A stretch of DNA of 64,000 nucleotides from Iris pallida (GCA_029216955.1 JANAVB010009598.1:24927912-24991911), one strand, 5' to 3'. Counted from the first letter of the stretch, positions 35,560 through 47,516 are shown. Notes: generated by a model not told the origin, from the letters alone. A program made the numbers and translations.

Positions 35560-37730
35560 GTTATATGTAAATATATATGTATATATATATATATATATAT
35601 TATATATAGTGAGTATATATATAGTATTTTATATATTTGGTTATATATGGTATTTATAGTTGAGGGTATATATGGTTTATATATATATATATGAAAATGT
35701 ATATATATGTATATATGATAGCTATCTATATATATGTACATATGTGGATTTGGTATTATATATAGTGTATTCACATATATTGATATATATATATATATTG
35801 TATTAGAATTACATATAGTGTCATTATATACATATGTGGGTTTTGGTATTGTATATAGTTATGCCTATATTGATATATATATATAAAGGTAGTAAATAGA
35901 CATGGGTATATCTATATATATAGATATGTATATATATATATATGACTTCTAAATATAGGTTATATGGAACCTAAGTGACTAGCCTATGGCTTGGGGCTAA
36001 CTCAAATCGACCTAATGGCCCAAAATACCTACTAGTTGACCTTTGTTGACCATGGTTGACTAAAGTCAACTATTGGTCAAACCATGACCTAATTGACCTA
36101 AAAATGACTAGTTTAACTAGTCTGACTATGTTTGACTTAATTACCTTATTGACTAGTCTTTGTTTGACCTAATTACCTTACGGACTAGTCTTTGTTTGAC
36201 CAATACCTTAGTTGGTCTAAGTTTGACCTAGACTTGACCCAGATTGATCATGTTGACTAATATTTGACTAGTTTGGCTAGAATGTTGACCAGGAGTTGAC
36301 TTTAACCTAGATTTGACTAATCTTGACTTGTTTGACCTTGTTTGACTTTATTTGACTTAGTTTGATTCCCTGTGACCTAGTATGACTTTCTGTGACCTAG
36401 TTTGACTATTAAGTTGACCAAGAGTTGACTTTTGACCAGATTGACCTAGAATCATGTAGTATGCATCGTATACTTTATTTTTACCATTGTGGATACATTG
36501 TGACTTGTATTGCTCTGATTATGAGCCATACACCTCTCCTCAGACAGTATATCCTCTTCAGACATTCAGTTATCAGGCGAGTACATTCTCTGACCGTTTT
36601 ATACTTGTTCAGGTTTTACTTCTCGCTCTAGAATACTTTACTTGATGCTGTCACGTTGGTAACACGGATTGGTACTATATGGATCTTTACATGAGATGTT
36701 ATCCCCCTCGGGAGCATCGGGTACTTCATGTTACGTGTGTTTCACTTTCATCATGTACTCCTGTGCTTCCATCATGCATGTATACTCATGTGATCATGTA
36801 CTCTCATGTTCACTGAGCCCTCATGTATAACTTCACGTATACTCATTTATGAGCCTCATGTGAAGTAATCATGTATAATAACGTAACTTGTCTAGATCCT
36901 TGCGTATTGATTGGAGAAACGAGGGAGTAGAAGTAGACATGTGAATAATTCCAAAGTAGTGTAATCATGTACAAACTCAGTAGTGTAATCATGTATAAAT
37001 TCTAGCCATTCACATGCTTATCTTGTACTCTACATCACTAGCAACTTACAGTTCTCTATATACAGTAGATATTTCCTTTACAAGCTATCTCTTTTACAGC
37101 GTATATTTCCTTTCAGCATTTCCTGTATCTTACTCTATTGCCTGTATCGTATTTCCTAACCTGATATGAACTGCGTGAGATGTATTGTGCTCGTTCCTGT
37201 CCTGACTGGACCTGTTGAAAATATTACAGAGGATGAGGATGAGGCCCTGGTGTCTACCTATTATGGAGCAGGACTAGATGATACTTATGTTGTGGACCCT
37301 CAGCAGGATCCACCTGCAGCTGAGGATGTTGCCCCAGTAGTCTAGGCTAGTTTAGCTAGACAGTCTTTTCTGTATTATCATTTTGTCTCACATCTGAGTT
37401 GTATTTTGAGATGTTGAGATTTATAGACTCTTAGACTTATTGTATTATGAGTTAACATTCTGATGTTATGTTATCCTAGACACTTGGACTTATTTCATCT
37501 ATTCTACTGTTCTCTTTGAGTTACTGTCTATCTATCTATCTTTCATTCTTCTACCTAGATATGATTGAGATTGTTTTCCATTTGTCACCTCCATTCGGAG
37601 AGTATAAACTGTACAGGTACTTTTATATTGTTAGATGATTGACCTAGGACAGCGTTCTACCGCCGACACTGCGGCGTAGGCTGGACGAACCCACTTCTCG
37701 TGCCCTTACTCTAGGGTGCAGGTCGTGACA
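33043..37730 (+). repeat. element B 3' LTR
   Basis: 4688 bp, nearly identical to the 5' LTR. The W-box array is at 36034-36447, the TATA candidate at 33631-33638 and the hairpin at 34726-34755. Length differences lie in the C-run at 33838-33850 and the CT/AT microsatellites. Confidence 0.93.
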
Positions 37731-37952
37731 GTACGAATGAGTCAAGGAATGTGTGCACGGTATGCATTACAATTATTCGGCCTAATATTTGGCCTCAATA
37801 GATTTACGTGCATGGGCATTATGGCATTTGATTTTTGAAGTAATTTGACACGAAGTTCCCTAGAATTGATTGAGTTGGTTGTATGTTAGAACGGAAAGGT
37901 CGGAATGTGTAGCACGGTTACAATAATTTGGAGCACGAAATACAGGTAGACT
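37731..37952 (+). other. host segment next to LTR C
   Basis: After GTACG the sequence runs to GAGCACGAAATACAGGTAGACT. This resembles the polypurine-tract end of elements A and B (GAACGAAATT...GGTGGGTAGACT). It is probably the 3' end of the interior of the element that owned LTR C. Confidence 0.45.
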
Positions 37953-38353
37953 TGTAGTATATATTCCATGAAATTGTTCTGTCAACCCCGTGACCAAATT
38001 TTTTCGAATTTATTAAATTCATACCCAATTGTTTTTGTCTCACTTATATTTGTTTGTTTCTTTGTTTCGCAATGAATGATGGAGGGACCTAATAGGAATA
38101 TAGGAAAGAAGCAAGGACCTTAAGGTATAAATACAGTTTTGTAGAGGGCTTAATTGCAAATCGTTTGAATTTAAATTCCTAACGGCCAAGTTAGAATCTA
38201 GCAGGGATTTGAACTCATCCTGCTATGAATCGGAACCATTGAGTATGATCTAACTCTCATTCAAATCCCATCGAATCCAAGGGAGATAGAATCGAATCTG
38301 TTTCAAACCCGATTTGAATCCCATCTTCTTATCTCCTTTGGATTGTACAGGGG

Positions 38354-38361
38354 TATATAAA
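38354..38361 (+). promoter_or_regulatory. candidate TATA box of LTR C
   Basis: TATATAAA about 400 bp into the LTR, followed by a pyrimidine-rich leader. Confidence 0.5.
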
Positions 38362-41280
38362 TCCAATTCTCGATTGTTCCCACGCACCACCCACCAGCCT
38401 CCAACCCTTCGAAAACCTAGGAAATTTGCCGCAAGTTCTTCCTCCTTTAGATCGAGACGATCATCGAGCAGACGCAGTCAATTCCTATAGACAGGTATTT
38501 CCCTCTACGCAACTATGTCATTGATTTCTTAAATCAGTTGGTTGTTTCTTGCTTTCAATTGTAGTGTGGGTAGTTGAAAGTATGTCTAAGAGGACCATAC
38601 AGGTGTCATCGTGTGGCTCTATATCAGAAACCTTAAATCAAATTACTTTGTATCCAATAACTTGTATCAGACCACTTGGTATCTGTCACCAACTGTACGA
38701 GAGAGATTTTTATACACCTCTATCAGGGATGCCCTACCGTAGATCGAACCCGACTTGTGGTCAGTTCCAACTCAGGAAACTGACTGCTTGCAAGAACAGC
38801 CAAGTTGAAATTAGTAGGGGATTTAAGGACCTTGTATCGAATAACGTGTTGCATAAGTATCAGAAATAGGCGTTCAAGGTCGCACAACCTGTGGGTGCAT
38901 CTGTTAATTGACAATGGCAGGAGGGAGGAGTATCAACTCGTTTGTGTGTGCGTGTGCGTGCATTTTACTCTGTCTATGTTCAGAGCAGTTTGGGTAGGTT
39001 CAATCGATATAGCAGAAGGAACATATGGATTAAATGAATAAGATCCAGTTCTTAATTACTTGTTCTAGTCCTTAATCTCCATTATTGCTCTATCTGTACA
39101 TGATCCACTATTTGCTTCACCTCTGGTGGCGGTCAATAGAAAATCAGGAGCGTGCAGTCTTATTGTGTTTTGGTAAACAGTTTCTGGCCTAGTCATCATA
39201 CTCCCTTCTGAGTACGGAACGAGAATCGTTGAAACTAGCGTACTGGAAGATCATTCGACCAAAGTAACTGGCCCTGAGCTATTCTAGTAGAGCTATTTAC
39301 ATGTTTATTAGTTTTGCCTTTGTTCAGTTTCAAGCATATTTTCATTTACATACATGTAGATAGCATCATTAGGAGAGTTGCATGATTTAAACACTCAAGT
39401 ATAGGACCTGGGTATCAAAGGAAAGGTTTATGACAGTAGGGGATATGCATCAGGTATCAAACCCTGAGTACAGAGTTCAGGTATCGGGTCCTGAATCTCA
39501 GAGAAGTATCAGTGAACTGCAAGATAACTCATGGCTAACCCAAGTGTGTGGTGTCTAGGTAGCAGTTGGACAGTTTAGTGAGTCGATGTATAGGTTATTA
39601 ATGTATATATGTAGATGGCTACAGGTGAAATCCTCAATATATAAACACGTGAAGGTTTTGGTAACATAGACATGAAAGCATAGACACCTGCTTGCTGGAT
39701 GATACATATTAACAAGCATTATTGTAAATAACCTCAATTGATAGGTTGTATGGGTCCACAGAATGCCAATTTGTATATACACTATGCTTAATGGCATTTC
39801 CTGTAAGTGAGTCGAGTAATAATGGACAACAACAGCTATCAAATTCAAAATGATAAGTTTTTGTTCATTATAACTGAACTATTAGCTGTTGGAAACTCAT
39901 ATTGTCCTTAAAACTTTACAGAATCCAAAGCCTGAATCATTTTCCAAGTCCCAAATCGTCAAACCAGCCTTGATATCATACACCAGTGTTAAGAGGGTCT
40001 TCAATCATAAAGGATTCAGTTTGGCTACTTGTTTATGGAGCAAAGAGTCTTCGCTCTCTTCCCATTTCGTACAACAGTAATAAAAGAAAACATAGCTGAT
40101 GTATTAAGCTTAGCCTTATGATCTCAAACCTCATCCTGGAAAGTTTAAACCAGTTTACAGGAACTAACTTCTCAGTTGCTAACAAATTGACAGACAGTCA
40201 CAGCTATAGTTGTTTGATTTTGGGGCCTGTGGGTATTGCCTACAGATACACCAAGTACCCCTGAATAAGGAGGACTGCAGTCTTGATAACGAAACGGGAT
40301 AGGGTATCTGCAACAGTGACAAGGTGATATCACAGGTACTAGGAAGAATATTTGTATTGTCATTTAAAACAAGAATACTTGCATGGTCTTGTGTTTAAAT
40401 GTATCTTGTGTTCAAATGAACCTGCATTCACATTAGTATTATTGTCCCAAGTTTACACCAGGTACTAGGTAGAAGACCTTAAGTGAGATGTTGTATGGTA
40501 GGGAAGCTATTAAGGCAACCAAGCTTTGCAAAGTTGCCCACCAAGCACAGTAGTCCTTGCATCTAGGAATTCCTGAGCAAAAACAGGGGGTCATGTATAA
40601 GAAAGAGTGTTGTGTAAGACAGGGATATAGGCAATAGGGAATGCTATGAGGTATCAGTGTAGTAGATCATCTTGTGTCAGATATCATGAAGGGATGCGCA
40701 GTCCTAATAGTTTCAGTCCAGCTGGGGTATACCTATAATAATATGTTTCACTTTGATACACATTAGCTATTATAAAAGTATATATGATGGGGTGCTAAGG
40801 CTGATTATACAGGGCACTACTAGGACAGTTGCTTGGTAGGATATGACTAGTAAGGTTAAACCATAGGGAAACCAAACTCAGTAAGGACCAAAAGACTGAA
40901 ACCTCACTTAGATAAAATATTGCCTTGTTTTATTTATTTATTTATTTATTTATTGACATAGTAAACTTATAAAACAGGTTAACTGGGCCTTGACTCAGTG
41001 CATTGACCCTACTAGCAGCTCAGGACCACAGGCAATTATACCTTGCCTTCCTCTACAGTTTTATTTACATGTATTTCTTTTCGTTTTTCAGTCATTTAAT
41101 TGTTTATGGACATGTGCTTTTCGTGTTATTTTCTGTGGAGTTGTTTTTATTATTTATAGCCATGTTCATGTTTTGGCCTTGTGTTTCACATTTGGAGTTT
41201 CTCGTCAGTACCTTGCTTGAGTCGTGTCATAGAACGAGTACGTGTAAGTGAACTGCTAAATCCTTGACATTGTTTTCTTG

Positions 41281-41623
41281 GCACCAGAGAGTCCACACTC
41301 GGGACGAGGGTGTTTTTCTTGATCTGTTTACATCCGTGAGTCCACGCTAGGGACTAGGATGCCGATTATTTGTACCAGAGAGTCCACGCTCGGGACGAGG
41401 GTGTAGACTTGACTTGACTTGACTTGCACCAGAGAGTCCACGCTCGGGACGAGGGTGTTTACATCAGAGAGTCCACACACGGGACGAGGATGTAGTATTT
41501 GCACCAGAGAGTCCACACTCGGGACGAGGGTGCCTTGCCGTGAACTAACCAGAGAGTCCACACTCGGGACGAGGGTTAGTGTTTAGTTCAAACCCGTGAG
41601 TCCACACTCGGGATGAGGGTTTG
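41281..41623 (+). repeat. array of eight hairpin-forming repeats in LTR C
   Basis: Eight units share a 23-nt core with the plan AGAGA, GTCC, 7 nt, GGAC, GAG. Cores start at 41285, 41335, 41377, 41431, 41466, 41506, 41551 and 41595. GTCC pairs with GGAC inside every core (GGAT in the last). The bases outside each core differ between units but pair within each unit: CACC/GGTG, CATC/GATG, TGTACC/GGTGTA (two G-U), GCACC/GGTGT, TACATC/GATGTA, GCACC/GGTGC, ACTAACC/GGTTAGT, CAAACC/GGTTTG. Spacing between units varies. Confidence 0.85.
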
Positions 41624-42231
41624 GTTTCTTCCATTAATCTCGTGATTATCGTTCATCCGGCAGTTCATTTATACGTAGTTGTTCTGGTGTTCGTGTGTTC
41701 GAGTTCGTATTCGTGTTCGTGTTCGTAGTCATTTGTCTTGTCCTTGTTCTTTCTTGTTTATTTCCTTGCGCATGATAAAATTGTTAGATAGGCATGTATA
41801 TTATGTATCTTGCTATGTCCTCTGAGGACCTGATGATCTCCTCAGGTTTAGCGATTGCATGGAGTTAGCTAGTAGTTCTGGATGGCAGAGGATTTGCGGT
41901 TCTTGCAGGATTCAGGTATCGTTATTGTGTTTATTATCCGCTCGTGCTTTTTATTCCTTATCATGAGATATCATTTTCCTTGTTTCAGTTGTAGACTCTT
42001 GTTATATTCCTTAGAGTCTTATCGAACAATATGCTAATGGGCTGCAGACCATGGCCCATACTTGTTCATTCTTATTTTATATGATTCTTGTGGATTAAGA
42101 TATAGTTTAGATTAGACTTGATACAATGACCTTGACAGCTTATACGTACTCGAGTCGGGCTGGAGTCCGCTCGATGCGTAGCTGGACTTGCTCACGGACT
42201 CGCATCCGAAAAACGGGTGCGGGTCGTGACA

Positions 42232-42806
42232 TGTTCTTCAGGCAAGATTAGAAAGACCACCTAAGAATAAGTTGCACTCACTGAATGAACGTTTTATGGG
42301 TGGACTAGATTCCCCACACCATTAATGTTGTGTATTGACACCCCACCAGTTTGCATACAGGTTACAGGTACTTGTCCGTTCCAAGGAGGAGCTCGCTTAG
42401 ATGCACTGAGGCATAGAGTTCCTTGACGTTTTGAGGCGTGCGGCCGCGTTAAAGACTTCATATATATGGAGCATAATTTATGGACATCACATTCTTCAAG
42501 TTGTAAGCTGAAGGGCATGATAATTTGTATTGAGAGATGAGAGAGAGCTGAGTGATTGTAATCTGAGAGAGTGTGAGCTTGAGTGATTATAATCTTGGCC
42601 TCGTGCCCTTATAATTTTGGTGCATTATCAATAAAGAATATTTCGTCTATATACATCTTGTGTTATTCAACTTCTATGCTTTGCACTCCTATGTGACGAC
42701 CCCGATGCTAAGCTGCATAATCGACCATTATGGTATTCACCATCTGCGAGAGCAACCTAGGCACGTGTGGCATCACGCCCAAGAAAGGACGATCGGTTCT
42801 GCAGCA
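42232..42806 (+). repeat. possible copia-type LTR
   Basis: Begins TGTTCTTC directly after LTR C. It has AATAAAGAATATTTCG (about 42631), a polyadenylation-like region, followed by CATCTTGTGTTATTC, as in many copia LTRs. It ends just before a TGGTATCAGA primer site. No partner LTR was identified. Confidence 0.4.
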
Positions 42807-42807
42807 C

Positions 42808-42817
42808 TGGTATCAGA
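42808..42817 (+). promoter_or_regulatory. tRNA-iMet primer-binding site
   Basis: TGGTATCAGA, complementary to the 3' end of initiator tRNA-Met, the standard primer site of plant copia elements. Confidence 0.6.
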
Positions 42818-44256
42818 CATACCCCCTCCCCCCTTCATACACACACATAGTTAAAGATCTCCCCAATACCTTGCTCGACCAGACGAACCTGAGCTCTGCC
42901 TCCACCTTTGTGTCATCTTGCAGAGGAATCCCACCAATACTGCCTTCTTCAGCCAGGGCTGCTTGAGAAAAGAAAGGAAGTAGTAGCAACAGTCGAAGCA
43001 AAGTGCACCCGAAGACCGAGAGTAGCTCGACCAGGCCATTGTACTACACCAATAAGCCCCCTTCATTGGTAGGATGTCCCATCGTCCCCTACATGATCTT
43101 GATCATCCTTGATGCTTCATTGCATCATGTTCTTCTTTAAATTCGGAGATCTCGCCGTGACAACTGAAGGAACTCTAATTTTTATTCATAATTGGATTGA
43201 TATAAACAGCAGGTTCCTATATTGTTATCACGTAATCCGACCGTCGGATCGTGAATCAGACTCTATCATATCCGTACTGGTTTATAACTCTTCTTCCTTA
43301 ATAGTTTTGAACCATTGGTTGTGTCTTTTGATCAATTGAAATCGACCCCAAAGTCGAGCATTTAATTCTATTTTATGTTTCCAGATTTGAAGGGACGACT
43401 TAGCGGATCCGTAACTTGCTCGTCACAGTTCTGATTGATGGACCATTTTCTCTCTCTATTGGTGGTATATTGTAATTTCCTTTATCTTAACTACGTGGTT
43501 TGATAAGTCAAACTCAAGCCCAAAGTTAGGTGAACAAAAGTAACTTTTCATACTTGAAACTCTTGGAATGGACGTCATTTCGTCAATTTGACCATCATAT
43601 TCCAGATCTATCCTCACTAATGAACTAGTACCATCATTTTACCTTAATTTGACATATAACTTGCTAAGTTTGGACACTTTCTAATTTGGCTTCCTTTTTT
43701 GGTACCTTGCGGGCCCACCTATGGACCATATTCGACCCTGAAACATAGAATTTTTTTGAATGCTTCAAGTTGGACTTATATACACTATTTTCTCGTCGTC
43801 GATGATATTTCGGATTCATGGGCATATCTTTTTAGTATTTGAAGTCATCTACTCGATTTGATATCTATGATATTCCATATTCGACACATTCGGGTCAGTG
43901 CGTCGATGCTTCCTTAACCAGCTATCATGCAAGTATTCATTACCATGTGTTATAGTTATAGTATGCATTTATTATGTTATGTGTGTTTATATCATATTAT
44001 GTGTTCTTGCTTTATTCGATCTTGTGTTTTCGAGGTTTACTCAGGTACGATCAACCGATGAGTTGATCATGGACTACGACATGTATATTATTATGGACCA
44101 CTCGATGCGTATTGAGATATCTTTATTTCTCGATGATTCTATTTGATGTGTATTAAGTATCAAGAGACAAGTATGCATTCATGATAGATCGTGTATTACA
44201 TATTTGACTTCGCATCAACACGATTTAGACTAGTACTATAGAATATTTATTAATTG

Positions 44257-44331
<75 letters not shown>

Positions 44332-45092
44332 GAGTACTTGTCTTGTAGACATGACCTATATAGACCTGTCTTGTCTAGTATCATTGGACGGAGAGGATAG
44401 GGTTGGACATTAGGCTACTGAGTACCCTATTCCTCTCAACCATAGGCTTGCACTGAGATACCAAAGAGAGAGAGAGAGAGAGAGAGTTACTATAGATCTT
44501 AGGCATGTACTAAGATATAATATTATATATCATAAGCTTACACTAAGATACAATATTACGTGCTTTTCCTTGTTAAGCAGTCGCGCTTCTACACATTGTT
44601 CTCGATTTCATTTCGTGTATGCTAGGTTAGACTTAATATGAAATTTTATTTATGTGTGTATATTGTTATTGTTTTACAATACGTTATTTTTCTATCTATC
44701 TTGCTTTGTTCTTCTAAGGACCTTATTTCCTTCCAGGCTTAAACGAGCAAGAGTACTAAGAGGTGTATGGACCGGGACCTGACTCAGGAGTAACTTCAGT
44801 CGAGTATTTGGAGGTCTACCCACCAAACTACTCGTGAGATCATGTAGGAGTTCATTTTAGGATACAAGTATCACTGTATAGTTAGAGATGCTTGTATCTA
44901 GTTATCTTACTTTGTAGTATTTATTTTCAGTATTTACTTTTCAGTATTTACTAAATGCTTTTTTGTATTTATTTACATGAAGTAAAATGGCTTTGTAGGC
45001 TCATATATGGCCTTCCAATGGTTGGTTCGTAAATTTTGACTATATCGATATATTGCGACAACTAGGCAGCTATAACACTGGAATCCAACAAT
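42818..45092 (+). repeat. retroelement debris, probable second C-like LTR
   Basis: No open frame with retroelement motifs. Around 44690-44730 the phrase ATCTTGCTTTGTTCTTCTAA followed by GGACC resembles the 3' part of LTR C, suggesting a gypsy LTR from somewhere after 43150 to about 45060. An (AT)n tract fills 44262-44327 and an (AG)n tract 44466-44487. Boundaries cannot be set. Confidence 0.35.
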
Positions 45093-45262
45093 ATCTTCAA
45101 TGGTAAGAAGAGAACTATGCGACTTCGTCACACAACACTGAATGGTCGCATTAAAAGTGGCATCATTGTAGTTATTGATGTTCGGAGTCGGAAGAATTTG
45201 GCAAATCCATTCACAAAATACCTCAAGCGCCAGTTGGTCGTGGACACATCAAGAAAAATGAT
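45093..45262 (+). pseudogene. copia RNase H C-terminal fragment
   Basis: Reads NNIFNGKKRTMRLRHTTLNG then RIKSGIIVVIDVRSRKNLAN, PFTKYLKRQLVVDTSRKM. This matches the end of copia RNase H: the LRH motif, SGxIxVxxVxSxxNLADPFTK and xVxxTSRxM. It is only about 55 residues, with no upstream polymerase recognisable. It probably belongs to the same copia element as the primer site at 42808. Confidence 0.7.
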
Positions 45263-45826
45263 GTTTCTTGATGGTTTATTTCTTGACGGTCATGGAAAAC
45301 CGTCAAGAAAATGGATTATCTTGACGGTTTTAGGTATGCATCAAAAAACACACATTTCTTGACGGTTTACCATGATAGTTGACGGTTTTAGAGCAACCGT
45401 CAAGAAAAGCCATTTTATTTATTGACGGTTTGTTAATAACCGTCAAGTAATGTATGTGCGAAAAAATTACAGCACACATTTCAGCTACAATTTTAGTAAT
45501 TTTTAAATTTTGTTATTACTGTATCATCTATGTTGACGTTTGCATGAAACCATAGAAACTGCTCCTATAAGGAGTTTTCTCATGTAAACTGCTCCTAAAA
45601 GTGAAATCCTCGACCCCTTTATAAAAACCTCAAAGTTCTTTCATGACTTAGAACCGTCAAGATCATTCTTTTACTTGACGGTTTAAAACCGTCACAAAAA
45701 TGAAGCCAGAAAGTGGTTAAGAAAATGGAGACATTTCTTGACTGTGGCCTAGATGACGATACAGAATAGTCAAGAAAATCCTTTCTTGATAGAAAAAACC
45801 TTCAAAAAGCCAATTTTCTTGTAGTG
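45244..45826. mobile_element. short non-autonomous CACTA element
   Basis: The right end is TTCTTGTAGTG, the complement of the common CACTACAAGAA terminus. The left end ACACATCAAGAAAAATG is a degraded partner that overlaps copia TSRKM codons, so its exact base is uncertain. TTGACGGTTT/AAACCGTCAA repeats fill both subterminal zones. Flanking TGG at 45241-45243 and 45827-45829 would be the 3 bp target duplication. Confidence 0.65.
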
Positions 45827-45829
45827 TGG

Positions 45830-46130
45830 GCTTAAAGATATTCTGATATTATTTTTCTGTGATTCTACCATAAAGTTTCGTACTATTAGTTCAAAGAGAA
45901 ATCTACTATGCATCTGGGTTTTGGTGCTAGGAAGGACTGACTAGAAAAATATTAAGTATAAAGGTTAGCCCTTGGGGATATTAATGGGATTCGATCCCGA
46001 AACCTTTGTAATCTATTGTTTGTTTTGTATATAGAACAAGTTTTGTGAAAGGATGGCTTTGACGCCTTAATGAGTTTTCGGACATTCTGAATGTCCGACA
46101 TGCATTATAGGAAGCAAGGATAGTTCAGTA
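45830..46130. other. unassigned spacer
   Basis: No coding region recognised. It may be the downstream remainder of the copia element. Confidence 0.4.
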
Positions 46131-46530
46131 CTACAAAGGGGCTAGTACCCCAAGCTACAATGGTGTGACACCATGATGATGTAGAGCGTTGGCTTCGGGC
46201 CATGTCATAGCGGCAGTAGCACCGCATATACGCAGGTAGCCTAATGCTGAGATGTAGACACTAGTAGTAGTACATCGTTACAAAGAGGCCTCTAAACTCA
46301 TGCTACAGTGGTATGATACCATAAGGGGTGGAGCATCGACTTTGGATGTCATAGCGGCGTAGCACCGCACGGAAGTGCAAGACTTCATGCTGGAAATTAC
46401 AACACTACAAAAAGGCTTGTGACCTCATGCTATAGTGGTGTGACACCACAAAAGGTAGAACCTTGACTTTGGGTCATGTCATAGCGGCGTAACACGGCAA
46501 GGAAGCACAAGGTTTCATGTTGGGTATATT
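46131..46530. repeat. three-copy tandem repeat, about 127-146 bp unit
   Basis: Copies start near 46131, 46277 and 46404. Each has CTACAAAGGGGC-like, then a GTGTGACACC-type short palindrome, then CATGTCATAGCGGC followed by GCACCGCA and a TTCATGCTGG-like end. Copies differ at many positions, so the array is old. Confidence 0.75.
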
Positions 46531-46891
46531 AAACTCTCTGAAAAAAGATGTAGGTCATCTTTTGAGGATAAATTTGTAGACACCCAAGATACACATGCCA
46601 AGACCAGGTCAACACATTATCTTTAATGTGTTATCATAGGCACAACTGATGTCATTGTGTGAGTGAAAAGAATATTAGCTATGATATTTAATTTAAGGCT
46701 CAAACCATTCTTTACCATATTGTTGTTTGATACATGCAAAAATATTCAAGTTGGAGACGACATCTATCCTAATGTGTGATGGACAGTCACTATAAGGAAT
46801 GCTCAACTATATATTATGATATGTGGGAGATTTTTGGAGATTTTTACTTGGCTTTGGTAACTTCATTCCCACAATGGAAAAACTACCAAGT
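46531..46891. other. unassigned spacer before the retroposon
   Basis: AT-rich; no coding region or repeat recognised. Confidence 0.4.
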
Positions 46892-47516
46892 GTATATATC
46901 AATATATATATATGCTTGGTGGATAGAATGCTGATAAGGAGCGGGACTACTTAGCTTCTTTGGCCGATCAACCAAACTTTAATAGACTATTGATGGATAG
47001 AATGCTAGAAGTAGAAGAGGACGTGGTGCAAGGTCGACTGTACTCTCCTATTTATGAATCGGTCACCCCCAACCCTTCATCGGTTGATGGAGTTATGTTG
47101 CTGGTGGAACCACGGGTTCTAAGACCTAGAAAAGGTCGACCTACCACATAACTCCCTCCGTCGCTTCTTAAGGATTAGGGTTTCCATCTTGGTTTCATAG
47201 GGACCTTTAGCGTTGCTACACCTTTCTTGTAGGAGCCAAGCTCCACCCAACCCCCCCCCCCCCCCCCCTCCACCACCCTATTTTGCTCCCTCTTCTTGCC
47301 TCCCCTAGGGCCTCCAGGGAGGATAGTTTTAATTTCCCTTTTGTTACCCCCGGTATCCCCGGGGAGGATAGTTTCTCTTTTGGCCAGGCCTCTGGCCTGG
47401 TCCATTTACTTTTGTAGGTCGCCGGGCTATCTCCCGGCGCCATCTTTGAGCTTAGGCTCCTCTATTTCAATAAAGACTTTTGTTCTAAAAAAAAAAAGTA
47501 TATATCAATATATATA
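46892..47516 (+). mobile_element. 5'-truncated polyA retroposon with 19 bp target duplication
   Basis: GTATATATCAATATATATA occurs exactly at 46892-46910 and 47498-47516. The insert between ends in AATAAAG, TTTTGTTCT and an 11-A tail (47487-47497), the signature of target-primed reverse transcription. It carries the last codons of an open frame (ADQPNFNRLLMDRMLEVEED ... RVLRPRKGRPTT, stop near 47151). A 340 bp 3' untranslated region follows, with a 19-C run and GGGAGGATAGTTT repeats. I do not recognise the protein; it may be a LINE tail or a retroposed host or transposon transcript. Confidence 0.82.

Larger units (their letters stand above)
26163..37730 (+). mobile_element. element B: large non-autonomous LTR element (LARD-like)
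   Basis: 11.57 kb with LTRs at 26163-30796 and 33043-37730. They start TGTAACA[T/C]CC and end GTCGTGACA. The target duplication GTACG is perfect (26158-26162 and 37731-37735). The 2246 bp interior has no open frame with retroelement motifs, so movement needed proteins from elsewhere. The polypurine tract and the primer-site 20-mer match element A, which makes a Tekay-like chromovirus the likely helper. By eye the LTRs differ at under 2% in the first 550 bp, so the insertion is younger than A. Confidence 0.93.
37953..42231 (+). repeat. LTR C: gypsy-type LTR, single or 3' copy
   Basis: About 4.3 kb. It starts TGTAGTATAT after a purine-rich tract and ends GGGTGCGGGTCGTGACA, the same end as the element B LTRs. 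It has a TATATAAA promoter (38354) followed by a CCAACCCTTCG-type leader. Near the 3' end is the motif TATCTTGCTATGTCCTCTGA followed by GGACCTG, shared with the LTRs at 180 and 57431. No second copy and no primer site follow, so this is a 3' or solo LTR. The interior of the LTR shows no coding region. Confidence 0.55.

Noticed and set aside
37731..37952. Possible full second LTR pair for LTR C on the left side
   Set aside because: No matching 5' LTR found in the window; the LTR-like sequences at 180 and 57431 are in the opposite orientation.
41281..41623. Repeats of similar length with variable spacers, CRISPR-like
   Set aside because: Plant LTR context, spacers of irregular length that pair across each repeat, no cas genes. 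It is reported as a hairpin array instead.
41703..41735. TTCGTGTTCG repeat as a promoter element
   Set aside because: Short simple repeat only, with no supporting context.
46960..47151. 63-codon open frame as an independent gene
   Set aside because: It lies inside a polyA retroposon with a target duplication, so it is a copied fragment.
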